From assembly GCA_964512045.1 (NCBI GenBank), contig CAZEJK010000195.1, positions 1 to 9,519 of the forward strand: 9,519 nucleotides of DNA, in the 5' to 3' direction. How positions within the stretch are numbered: the stretch's first letter is position 1; the number at the start of each line of letters is the position of its first letter. Positions 1-6,006 of the stretch are shown here, one piece after another. The position numbers and the translations under genes are program-made. The stretch is from CAZEJK01 sp964512045 (lineage in GTDB: Bacteria; Acidobacteriota; Thermoanaerobaculia; Thermoanaerobaculales; Sulfomarinibacteraceae). The notes under the pieces were generated by a model, which was not told where the DNA came from, did not search any database, and saw only the letters and a list, made by a program, of their open reading frames with translations.

Positions 1-55
1 TGGTCCCCGCTCCTCATCTGTGCATCGAAGCTGCTCAAGCAGCTCTGAGGGCCCG

Positions 56-274
56 TCACGGTGAGGCGGTGATATCCCCAGAGTGGGAAGGGTTCCACGG
101 CAGGGCGCCGAGCACACGGGTCATCGTGCACCGTCCAAAGGTCGCTGCCGTGATCAGGCCGAGCCCTAATAGAGCCGGCAGCAGCAACCACCAGATGGAA
201 ACCCAGACTCCGAGTGCCAGGCCCAGCTCGAGCAGCAGCCCGAGCACGAGATACGTCTGACGTTGCAGGCTCAT
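56..274 (-). CDS. Small DUF2892 (YgaP-type) inner-membrane protein
   Basis: This encodes a 72-residue protein with two closely spaced hydrophobic segments, at about residues 8-27 and 29-46. They are followed by a GRCTMTRVLGALPWN stretch with Cys49. That layout (helical hairpin, then G-x-C, then a short amphipathic tail ending in LPWN) matches the DUF2892 family, the membrane module also found behind the rhodanese domain of YgaP. No rhodanese domain is attached here. DUF2892 proteins often occur near sulfur-carrier and redox genes, but the biochemical role of stand-alone versions is not established. The ATG at 274 is chosen because GGAGG lies five bases upstream. A GTG at 286 would add four residues and overlaps that ribosome site. 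The gene is monocistronic as far as the window shows. Family assignment is fairly secure and function is open. Confidence 0.82.
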   Translation of the reverse strand: MSLQRQTYLVLGLLLELGLALGVWVSIWWLLLPALLGLGLITAATFGRCTMTRVLGALPWNPSHSGDITASP

Positions 275-722
275 CACGTCCTCCACATCCTAAAAGCGTA
301 GCGCTGCTCACCGGAGACTCCCTCCGTGCATCGCCGAAGTGGACCTGGGACATCACCTGAACTCGCAATCGGGCCGTTCCCCCCAGCCGGATCCCGGCTG
401 TCCGGTGCCCGGCGCTCATGCCACGCCGTCTCGAGGATCCTGACGGCTCACGCGCTCATCACGACCACGCGCGTCGGCCCTCTCGTTCGAGCCCTCCGGG
501 CCGGCGCTGCGAGGTGCCAGCAACCTGCCTCCCGACCGCCACGGAAGGAGAGCTGACGACGCGGTCAGGATGCCGACGTAGTAGACTGAGACCGACCCAT
601 GAGATCCGCTGACCAAAGGCACGGCACACGACCAACTGCTCTGCAGAACGATGTCGACAGCCAGCCCGTCAAACACTTCGGCGCCATCGGAGTGGTGACG
701 CCAGCCCGAACGCCATGAATGC
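275..722. other. Non-coding gap between the divergent DUF2892 and sensor-kinase genes
   Basis: This 448-bp stretch presumably carries the promoters of both flanking genes. Reading frames across it give arginine/proline/alanine-rich translations without recognisable domains or good ribosome sites, so I call no gene. The only local structure I see is a short inverted repeat at 385-399 (AGCCGG-ATC-CCGGCT). I find no convincing sigma-70 or sigma-54 promoter by eye. Confidence 0.55.
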
Positions 723-2897
723 ATGCACGATCCGGAGCTTTCACGAAACGATGTCCTGCTCGCCTCTCCTGCACCGACGCCGATGAGGTCACGCTTGGCA
801 TCCAGGCTCCGGCTTCTCTCGTTCGCGACCGTCGTCCTGATCGGTCTCACCGTGCAGGCGCAGCCGTTGGAAGCGCCCACGCTGTCACTCGACTCCAACA
901 CCGGCTCATACCAGCTCGGTCCGTGGCTCGAGGTGCTCGAGGACCCGTCCGGAGAGCTCGAGATCGGCCAGGTCGCTACCAGCGACGCGTTCGTCGCCAA
1001 CACCGACGCCGTTCCGAACTTCGGTTTCACATCGTCCGACTACTGGTTTCGCCTGCGTCTGCACAACAGTCAAGAGTCGGAGCAGCGTTGGTTCCTGGAG
1101 GTTGCGGAGCCTCTGCTCGATCTGTTCGAGGTGTACATCGACAGCGGAGCTGGCGGCCTGTCTCGGTGGCAGGCTGGTGACACACTCCCGTTCGGTGCTC
1201 GGGAGGTCGCTCACCGGACGTTCCTGTTTCCGCTGACCATCGCCGCCTCCTCAGATGTCACCATCTACCTCCACTTCCACTCCGGCTATCTGGTCATTCC
1301 GCTCAGGCTCCTGTCGCCGCAGGCACTCACGACCCGGATCGACGTCGAGCAGGTGCTCCTTGGAGTATGCTACGGCGTAACCGTCGCAATGATCCTGGTG
1401 CATGCCTTTCTCTATCTCGGCTTTCGGGACCGGAGCCAGCTCAACTCCGTGCTCTTCATGATCTGCCTGCTGTTTGGTCAGGCGGCGGTCAACGGCACGG
1501 CGTTCCAGTACCTGTGGCCCGACCACCCGTGGTGGTCGAACAACGGTGTCGCGGTGTTCATCCTGCTTGCCGGGGCATCAGGATCGGCGTTCACCCGCAC
1601 GTTCCTCGACACGCGGTCGATGGTCCGGGCGATCGATGTGCTTCTCTCGGCCCTGATCCCGGTCGCATGCATCCTGCTGCTGATCACCGTCCTCGTCAGT
1701 GTGAACGTTGCCGTCCCGCTGGCTCTGGTGTTCATTCTCATCGCGGTCCTCAGCTGGCTGTGCGCAGGAGTCGTGTGCATGCGGCGCGGCTACCGGCCCG
1801 CGCGATACTACCTGCTGGCATGGGTGCTGTTTATTCTCGGTGTCCTGGCAGCGTCGGTCTCGGCCTTCGGCGTGCTGCCATCGACGGCCTCGATTAGCTA
1901 CAGCTGGCAGGTCGGCTCGGTGCTGCTCGTCACGTTGCTCTCGCTGGCGGTCGCAGATCGCATCCATCTCATGCGGCGCGAGAAGAAGGCGGCTCAGGCC
2001 GAGGCCGCGGCGAGTCAACAGCTGGCGGTCACGACGCTCCGCGAGTCCGAGCGAACGCTCGAGGCCACGGTCGAGCAACGGACGGCTGAGCTCCAGGAGG
2101 TCAACCGGCAGCTGCTGGAAGCACGCGACGCGGCAATCCGCGCCACCGACACCAAGAGTGCGTTTCTCGCGAACATCAGCCACGAGCTGCGCACACCGCT
2201 GAACTCGATCATCGGCTTCTCCGAGATCTTGCAGCGGCGCACAGGAGACGATGTCTCCCCGACCTTCGCGAGATACCTGGACCACATCTCCACCAGTGGA
2301 CGTCACCTGCTGGAGCTCATCAACGAGATCCTCGACCTGTCGAAGGTCGAGGCCGGCAAGATGGAGCTGGCCCTCGAGGCCACGCACGTTCCCGACCTCA
2401 TCACCAGTGTGTGTGGCGTGATGGAAGGTGTGGCCAGAAAGCGGAGGATCGACCTCGTTCAAGTGGTGGAGCCGGCGCTGCCGGTGCTGCAGGTTGACCA
2501 CGCCAAGATGAAGCAAGTCCTGTTCAACCTGATCGCCAATGCGGTCCGGTTTTCACCCGAGGGCGCCAGCGTGACCATCTCGGCTTTGAGAGACGACAGC
2601 GACACGAACCCGTTGGCGACTCGTTCGCTGGTTGTGGCGGTGCGCGACTGCGGAATCGGCATCGCCAGCGAGGACATCGAACGCATCTTCGAGCCGTTCC
2701 AGCAGATCGCCCCACAGAGCCAACAGCGTTCCATGAGCACCGGTCTCGGCCTGGCGCTGGTTCGCCGGTTCGTCGAGCTCCACGACGGCGTCATCACAGT
2801 CGAATCCGAACCAGGGCGCGGCAGCACCTTCCGCGTCTTTCTCCCGCAGCTCCAAAGCCCAGGCTCTGCATCGGAGGCGCCAATCACCGGGAGCTAG
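723..2897 (+). CDS. Orphan sensor histidine kinase, 7TMR-DISM type
   Basis: This is a 724-residue membrane sensor kinase. A signal-like hydrophobic stretch (about residues 30-46) precedes an extracytoplasmic 7TMR-DISMED2-type beta domain (about 60-200, with YWFRLRLHN and a GDTLPFGAREV segment). Seven membrane helices follow (about 209-413), then a coiled coil (about 417-475). The HisKA domain has FLANISHELRTPLNSIIGFSE, with the phospho-accepting His487. The ATPase domain has the N box (Asn602, NLIANAVRFSPEG), G1 box (Asp642, DCGIGIA) and G2 box (STGLGLAL from 672). All catalytic motifs are intact. DISMED2 domains are thought to bind carbohydrate-like or small ligands outside the cytoplasm; the signal here is unknown. 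There is no receiver domain and no response-regulator gene in the window, so the partner is elsewhere. The start is uncertain: neither ATG 723 nor in-frame ATG 783 has a good ribosome site. The 783 start would give a tidier signal sequence. Confidence 0.93.
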   Translation: MHDPELSRNDVLLASPAPTPMRSRLASRLRLLSFATVVLIGLTVQAQPLEAPTLSLDSNTGSYQLGPWLEVLEDPSGELEIGQVATSDAFVANTDAVPNFGFTSSDYWFRLRLHNSQESEQRWFLEVAEPLLDLFEVYIDSGAGGLSRWQAGDTLPFGAREVAHRTFLFPLTIAASSDVTIYLHFHSGYLVIPLRLLSPQALTTRIDVEQVLLGVCYGVTVAMILVHAFLYLGFRDRSQLNSVLFMICLLFGQAAVNGTAFQYLWPDHPWWSNNGVAVFILLAGASGSAFTRTFLDTRSMVRAIDVLLSALIPVACILLLITVLVSVNVAVPLALVFILIAVLSWLCAGVVCMRRGYRPARYYLLAWVLFILGVLAASVSAFGVLPSTASISYSWQVGSVLLVTLLSLAVADRIHLMRREKKAAQAEAAASQQLAVTTLRESERTLEATVEQRTAELQEVNRQLLEARDAAIRATDTKSAFLANISHELRTPLNSIIGFSEILQRRTGDDVSPTFARYLDHISTSGRHLLELINEILDLSKVEAGKMELALEATHVPDLITSVCGVMEGVARKRRIDLVQVVEPALPVLQVDHAKMKQVLFNLIANAVRFSPEGASVTISALRDDSDTNPLATRSLVVAVRDCGIGIASEDIERIFEPFQQIAPQSQQRSMSTGLGLALVRRFVELHDGVITVESEPGRGSTFRVFLPQLQSPGSASEAPITGS

Positions 2898-3026
2898 TAG
2901 CCAGCCCAAGACCGCCGCATCTTCGAAAGAGCGACGCTGTATCGCCGGGGGCCGGACAACCGGGGTCTGGCTGGCGGTTCACGGACCTTTCGCACCGCAG
3001 GATCCCACAATCCCGATCCAATTGGG

Positions 3027-3042
3027 CTCGCGCCGGCGCGAG
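3027..3042. repeat. Perfect 16-bp GC palindrome between convergent genes
   Basis: CTCGCGCCGGCGCGAG reads identically on both strands. It lies in the 246-bp gap between the ends of the sensor kinase and the lipocalin-like gene. No T-run follows on either side. It could be the core of a bidirectional transcription terminator or a protein-binding site. Apart from it, I see nothing gene-like in 2898-3143. A second small inverted repeat, GCTGGT-N6-ACCAGC at 3134-3151, spans the stop codon of the minus-strand gene. Confidence 0.35.
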
Positions 3043-3143
3043 GTCGTAACAGGCCCTCAGCCGCTCTCCTGCCAGCTTCGCACGGCAGTAGGACTCCATC
3101 GATTCGTCCACGCATCCCGAGGGGCTGGATGGCGCTGGTGTTC

Positions 3144-4007
3144 CTACCAGCAGCCGAGGTAGGTCCGGTCGCCGTTGGCGTCCTCCTCCCAATGCTCCGT
3201 GCAGCCGGACGAGCCGATGTTGTCAATGATCCCCATGGACGTCTCGTGCTGCCGACGGGAGATCTCGCTTTGCGTCCGGTAGTACGCCGCGCACAGATCC
3301 GCCGGGTGCATCTTCAGAACGCACTTGTAGTGGTTGACCATCTGCAGCCGCTCGGTCTCGGCCTGCATGAACGGGTCTCCGCTCATGCCCATGCTCGCGA
3401 ACATCTCCAGGTGCTGCGCCCGGAGTGCCGCCACATGCGCGCAGTCCATCGCTCCTGACATCGTCGACCACACGAGGCCGGAACCTTGCGGGCCCTGGCA
3501 GGCCCTGTAGCACAACGCCTGCTCCAGGGCGCCATGGAGCTGAATCATCCGTCGCTGCTCGGCGGTGGTTCGCATCAAGTGATCGTGGACGTCATCGGGT
3601 CGCATCGCCGCGTAGTGCTCGATGAAGCCAAGAAACTGCCGTGTGTCCAGGGATGGAACAGGCACTTCAACGCCACCCGCCTCCCCCTGCGGCTGCGGCG
3701 TCGGTTCTACGGGCTTCGCCGTCCTCTGCAGCAGGTACTGGCCGTTGCCGTCCTGGAGCAGGAGCTGATCTCCCTGCTGTTGGAAAGCGAACACGAGCTG
3801 GCCGCCCTGGAGGCTCAACCACAGCTGCTGGCCGTCGACTGTCCAGGTGCCCGTCTGTCTCTGCTGTCCGACGGTCATCTGCGCGCTCCCGTCACGGTTG
3901 AACAGGAAGGAGCCGCCTGCATTGGTCCAGGTGCCCACCAGCTCCATGCCCTGCGCCCAGGCAGCTGTCGCTGCCAGCATCGCCCCGATCCACAGCAGCT
4001 TCTTCAT
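3144..4007 (-). CDS. Secreted protein: lipocalin-like domain plus cysteine-rich helical domain
   Basis: This 287-residue exported protein is of unknown function. A signal peptide (MKKLLWIGAMLAATAAWA, probable cut after Ala18) leads into a short beta-rich domain (about 22-95). Its pattern LVGTWTNAGGSFLFNRDGSA, then GTWTVDGQQLWLSL, then GDQLLLQD resembles lipocalin-like/DUF5640-type folds. A Pro/Gln-rich linker (about 96-118) follows. The C-terminal part (about 121-287) looks mostly helical and carries all seven cysteines (166, 170, 189, 229, 239, 269, 286), consistent with disulfides in the periplasm. I do not recognise this half. The start at 4007 has GGGGAGG six bases upstream; an upstream in-frame ATG at 4163 would bury the signal peptide, so I reject it. 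The gene converges with the kinase and diverges from the repeat membrane protein. The export call is firm; the lipocalin-like assignment is moderate. Confidence 0.85.
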   Translation of the reverse strand: MKKLLWIGAMLAATAAWAQGMELVGTWTNAGGSFLFNRDGSAQMTVGQQRQTGTWTVDGQQLWLSLQGGQLVFAFQQQGDQLLLQDGNGQYLLQRTAKPVEPTPQPQGEAGGVEVPVPSLDTRQFLGFIEHYAAMRPDDVHDHLMRTTAEQRRMIQLHGALEQALCYRACQGPQGSGLVWSTMSGAMDCAHVAALRAQHLEMFASMGMSGDPFMQAETERLQMVNHYKCVLKMHPADLCAAYYRTQSEISRRQHETSMGIIDNIGSSGCTEHWEEDANGDRTYLGCW

Positions 4008-4402
4008 CACTCGCCTCCCCCTCGCAGCATTGCTACGCTGCACGCATCCTACATCAGAGCTCGCTCGAGCCTCTCCACCTCCCTCCATGCCACTGTCAAC
4101 TCGGAGGTCGTCGCAGACACGGACGCAGCGAAGTGATATCTGAAGGCCCAACGCACGGAGCATGGACGACGCAGAGGGGAACGAGCACGACCCTCCGTCG
4201 GGCCCGATGCGGACCAGAGGTCCGCGCTCCTTGCAAGGGTGCGAGCGCGCAGACTGCGCACGCTGACGGCGTAGATGATGATGCGGACGTGCTCCGTCAG
4301 AGAGAGAACCAGTTCAGGAGGAGCGGAGAGACGGACCGACCACTCGCCGGCCGAGAACCAGAGCAGAGTTCTGCACGTACTACTCACGGGAGGATTCGAG
4401 CG
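4008..4402. other. Divergent intergenic region with hairpins
   Basis: This 395-bp gap separates the secreted-protein gene (leftward) from the repeat membrane protein (rightward). The plus-strand frame is open from 4133 into the membrane protein. However, its translation is arginine-rich, has no domain, and the strong ribosome site sits at 4388-4393, so I treat it as leader rather than coding. Two notable inverted repeats lie at 4209-4225 and 4247-4259. No clear promoter is visible. Confidence 0.5.
4209..4225. repeat. 7-bp-stem inverted repeat in the leader of the repeat membrane protein
   Basis: GCGGACC-AGA-GGTCCGC is a perfect stem of seven GC-rich pairs with a three-base loop. A near neighbour at 4247-4259 (GCGCAG-A-CTGCGC) is a second perfect inverted repeat with a single central base. 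They lie about 145-195 bases before the ATG at 4403. They may be an operator pair or leader-RNA hairpins. No T-run follows, so a terminator role is unlikely. Confidence 0.4.
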
Positions 4403-4735
4403 ATGTTTGAGTTTGTCGGAGTCGTGCTGCTCATCGCGATCGTCGGCGCGGTTCTGACCGCGTTTGCGGCGGTCGCCGCGCTCCTGCTGGGCGCGTTCAA
4501 GGTCGTGCTGGCCCTCGTCGCGCTGCCCTTCAAGATTCTCGGAGCCGTTATCGTGCTGCCGTTCAAGCTGGGCTGGATACTGGTCAAGATCGCCGCACTC
4601 GTCGTGGTCTTCCTGCTCGTCGGGCTCCTGCTCGGACCCGCAGCACTCGCAATCGGCGCCGCCATCCTGATCCCGCTGGCGATCGTGGCCGGTTTGGTGT
4701 GGCTCGGCATCTCCGCGGTGGCAGCGATCGCGTAG
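4403..4735 (+). CDS. Small hydrophobic membrane protein with 11-residue repeats
   Basis: This encodes 110 residues, nearly all hydrophobic. GGGAGG at 4388-4393, nine bases before the ATG, fixes the start. Four tandem 11-residue units begin one residue before Phe21, Phe32, Phe43 and Phe54. The last three read AFKVVLALVAL, PFKILGAVIVL and PFKLGWILVKI, and each carries Phe-Lys at the same place. At DNA level this is a 33-bp period (phenylalanine codons at 4463, 4496, 4529 and 4562). The centre therefore has a lysine on a strict 11-residue grid inside a greasy helix. It is flanked by hydrophobic segments at about 4-30 and 64-108. I do not recognise the family. The regular lysine spacing suggests a helix lying along the membrane surface or a packed oligomer. 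No partner gene is in the same direction nearby; it converges with the universal stress protein gene. Confidence 0.75.
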   Translation: MFEFVGVVLLIAIVGAVLTAFAAVAALLLGAFKVVLALVALPFKILGAVIVLPFKLGWILVKIAALVVVFLLVGLLLGPAALAIGAAILIPLAIVAGLVWLGISAVAAIA

Positions 4736-4737
4736 CA

Positions 4738-4755
4738 GACCGGAACGAGCCGGTC
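4738..4755 (+). terminator. Possible terminator hairpin after the repeat membrane protein
   Basis: GACCGG-AACGAG-CCGGTC forms a six-pair stem with a six-base loop, starting two bases after the stop codon at 4733-4735. It has no T-run, so it is a weak intrinsic terminator candidate. Its position between two convergent genes fits a terminator. Confidence 0.35.
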
Positions 4756-4827
4756 GACTCGACGCTCCTGGGCTGCTACTCGGTAAAGCTCCGTAGGCAA
4801 CCATGTACCAGGGGATCGAGCCAAGCC

Positions 4828-5259
4828 TCAGCGAACCACGAGAACAGAGCACGGGGCGCGATGCGCAAGTGCGTTCGAAACGCTCCCGAGATACAGCTCG
4901 TCGTCCGCCGAGTGCCGCCGCCATCCCGTGACAACCAGGTCCGCTCTCATGTTCGTCGCGAACTCGACGATCTCCCGCGCGGGGTTGCCGACCAGGACCA
5001 CCTCCTCGATCCGGGCGCGTGTCCCGTCCAGGGCGTCCTTCGTCCGCTCGATGACGGACCTCGCGAGCTCGCGGATCCTCTCGTCTCCAGCATCCGTCGG
5101 AAGCCCGAACGCTTTCCCATAGGCCCTCAGGTCGAGCGGCAGCGGAAAAACGTAGATCACGAAGATCTCGTCTTCGGGCTCCGGGCACGAGTGTTGGACG
5201 AGGAAACGCGCCGCTTTGAGGCTCGCCTCGCTCCCTTCGCTCGCGATGATGTACCGCAT
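4828..5259 (-). CDS. UspA-family universal stress protein
   Basis: This is a 143-residue single Usp domain, the usual length. The N-terminal strand and first loop (MRYIIASEGSEASLKAARFL) match the family pattern, with Glu8 where Asp is common. The middle has IEEVVLVGNPAREIVEFA (about 85-101). The end has DLVVTGW, then GSVSNALAHRAPCSVLVVR. The ATP-binding signature G-x2-G-x9-G-S is partly kept: Gly112 and Gly125-Ser126 are correctly spaced, but the second glycine is Arg115, so nucleotide binding is uncertain. Usp proteins are cytoplasmic and help cells survive starvation, anoxia and other stress. The start at 5259 is supported by AAGGAG seven bases upstream; an in-frame ATG at 5343 adds 28 residues unlike any Usp and is rejected. 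The gene is monocistronic, with a 260-bp upstream region that includes a hairpin at 5343-5366. Confidence 0.93.
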   Translation of the reverse strand: MRYIIASEGSEASLKAARFLVQHSCPEPEDEIFVIYVFPLPLDLRAYGKAFGLPTDAGDERIRELARSVIERTKDALDGTRARIEEVVLVGNPAREIVEFATNMRADLVVTGWRRHSADDELYLGSVSNALAHRAPCSVLVVR

Positions 5260-5342
5260 TGGGTGACTCCTTTCTGTCTCGTGCGGGCTCCATCTCGAGA
5301 ACCGATCTGGATGCCACAAGAACGAATCGCGCAACGACCTCA

Positions 5343-5366
5343 TCGGCGCTAGCTTCCGAGCGCCGA
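5343..5366. repeat. 8-bp-stem inverted repeat upstream of the universal stress gene
   Basis: TCGGCGCT-N8-AGCGCCGA is a perfect eight-pair inverted repeat, 84-107 bases upstream of the ATG at 5259. The rest of 5260-5519 shows no gene and no clear promoter. The repeat may be an operator or a hairpin in the leader RNA. Confidence 0.4.
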
Positions 5367-5519
5367 CCCGCTACCGCGTGGTGCTTCAGTTCATTGTCCC
5401 TTGACGTCGGCGCCTCGTCCACTCGCCGCGTCCTCACGACCGTTCCTGTGCTCGACTCCGGATGCCGACAACGCGCCAGAAAGAGCTCCCAGAAAAGCGC
5501 ACTCTGCACCCGGCATTCC

Positions 5520-5547
5520 CCGGGGCGGGTCAGTCGACCCGCCCCGG
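5520..5547 (-). terminator. Strong GC-rich hairpin terminating the four-cysteine gene
   Basis: CCGGGGCGGGTC pairs perfectly with GACCCGCCCCGG across the four-base loop AGTC. This twelve-pair stem begins ten bases beyond the stop codon of the minus-strand four-cysteine gene (stop at 5558-5560). There is no clear T-run, as is common in GC-rich genomes. It also shields the universal stress promoter region from read-through. A smaller inverted repeat, GCAACG-N6-CGTTGC at 5551-5568, overlaps the stop codon itself. Confidence 0.7.
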
Positions 5548-5557
5548 TCAGCAACGC

Positions 5558-5746
5558 CTAGTCGTTGCGCGTGAACGGTACGTCGGCGCACCGCCAGCAG
5601 CCCTGCTCCTGCAGATTCCGACTCTCGTCCACGCTGGCATCACATAGCCAGGTGCACCCATCGCCGGCAGTCACCACCTTCATCGGTCGTGCCGCCTTGT
5701 GGGCCTCGGTTCCGACATACAGCGTGTCTCCGTTATTGACGTCCAT
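5558..5746 (-). CDS. Small four-cysteine protein of unknown family
   Basis: This encodes a 62-residue, probably cytoplasmic protein with no signal peptide or membrane helix. The first 30 residues look beta-rich (GDTLYVGTEAHKAARPMKVV). They are followed by two cysteine pairs: Cys31-x3-Cys35 (GCTWLC) and Cys50-x2-Cys53 (GCWRC). Two close cysteine pairs about 15 residues apart are typical of small zinc-ribbon-like or other metal or redox sites. I do not recognise the family. The ATG at 5746 is supported by an excellent site, AAAGGAGG six bases upstream; an in-frame ATG at 5803 would start inside the presumed untranslated leader. It is transcribed away from the sigma-54 activator gene, has a sigma-54-type promoter match at 5814-5829, and ends at a strong hairpin. 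It therefore looks like a real monocistronic gene and a likely target of its neighbour. Confidence 0.78.
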   Translation of the reverse strand: MDVNNGDTLYVGTEAHKAARPMKVVTAGDGCTWLCDASVDESRNLQEQGCWRCADVPFTRND

Positions 5747-5813
5747 GATCCGCCTCCTTTCGGCGTATCGGGAGCGGGCGGCGGTGCCACGCTCCGCGGT
5801 CACCTACTTCCAG

Positions 5814-5829
5814 AGCACATGTCGTGCCA
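5814..5829 (-). promoter_or_regulatory. Sigma-54 promoter match driving the four-cysteine gene
   Basis: On the minus strand the sequence reads TGGCACG-ACAT-GTGCT. The established sigma-54 consensus is TGGCACG-N4-TTGCA/T. The -24 block is perfect. The -12 block differs only at its first T and keeps the essential GC with exact spacing. Transcription would start near 5802-5804, giving a leader of about 57 bases before the ATG at 5746. The divergent neighbour encodes a sigma-54 activator, which strengthens the call. The match was found by eye, and no genome-wide background was computed. Confidence 0.68.
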
Positions 5830-5850
5830 GGCCCCACTGCAAACCACAAA

Positions 5851-5867
5851 AGACATCGTAAATGTCT
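5851..5867. promoter_or_regulatory. Interrupted palindrome in an AT-rich island, candidate activator site
   Basis: AGACAT-CGTAA-ATGTCT is a perfect six-base inverted repeat. It sits in an unusually AT-rich stretch (about 5846-5886) of an otherwise GC-rich window. It is followed by TATAA-GA-TTATA (5867-5878), another inverted repeat that resembles -10 elements on both strands. The repeat lies about 22 bases upstream of the sigma-54 -24 block and 140 bases before the activator gene. It could bind the activator's Fis-type domain or be part of the activator's own promoter. Confidence 0.42.
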
Positions 5868-6006
5868 ATAAGATTATAACTTTTGATGCCACGATCGGGC
5901 CATACTCCATCTCCACTGCGCACAAGGCGGCGCAACTTTGCTACTGTTTTCTGGGAATGAGTAGCGGATTCGATTCGCAAATGCTGGCACGATCGAAAGG
6001 AGTCCG

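Noticed and set aside
1..48. Possible C-terminal end of an upstream plus-strand gene, ending at TGA 46-48
   Set aside because: Fifteen codons with high third-position GC are suggestive, but minus-strand frames are also open here. The fragment is too short to decide or to assign a product.
503..518. TGGCACC on the minus strand at about 509-515 as a sigma-54 promoter for the DUF2892 gene
   Set aside because: The GC dinucleotide is one base off the required spacing from the GG, and the leader would be over 200 bases long.
326..556. 76-codon open frame in the gap before the sensor kinase
   Set aside because: The translation is arginine/proline/alanine-rich without any domain, and the start lacks a ribosome site. 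It looks like chance openness in GC-rich DNA.
1578..2516. Long minus-strand open frame (312 codons) opposite the sensor kinase
   Set aside because: It mirrors the codon bias of the kinase gene, its product is Arg/Gln/His-rich with no domain, and the plus-strand protein is clearly the real one.
3486..4136. Plus-strand open frame (216 codons) opposite the secreted protein
   Set aside because: The minus-strand frame has a clear signal peptide, a strong ribosome site and a domain pattern; the plus frame has none.
5400..5414. TTGAC half-site upstream of the universal stress gene as a second FNR-type operator
   Set aside because: The partner half-site GTCAA or ATCAA is absent at the required four-base spacing.
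4049..5554. 501-codon minus-strand open frame covering the membrane protein and universal stress gene regions
   Set aside because: It is out of frame with the recognisable Usp protein and antisense to the repeat membrane protein. Its translation is Arg/Glu/Asp-rich low complexity.
5985..6000. TGGCACG just before the sigma-54 activator gene as an autoregulatory sigma-54 promoter
   Set aside because: The downstream block reads AAAGG with no GC at the -12 position, and the start would fall inside the coding region.
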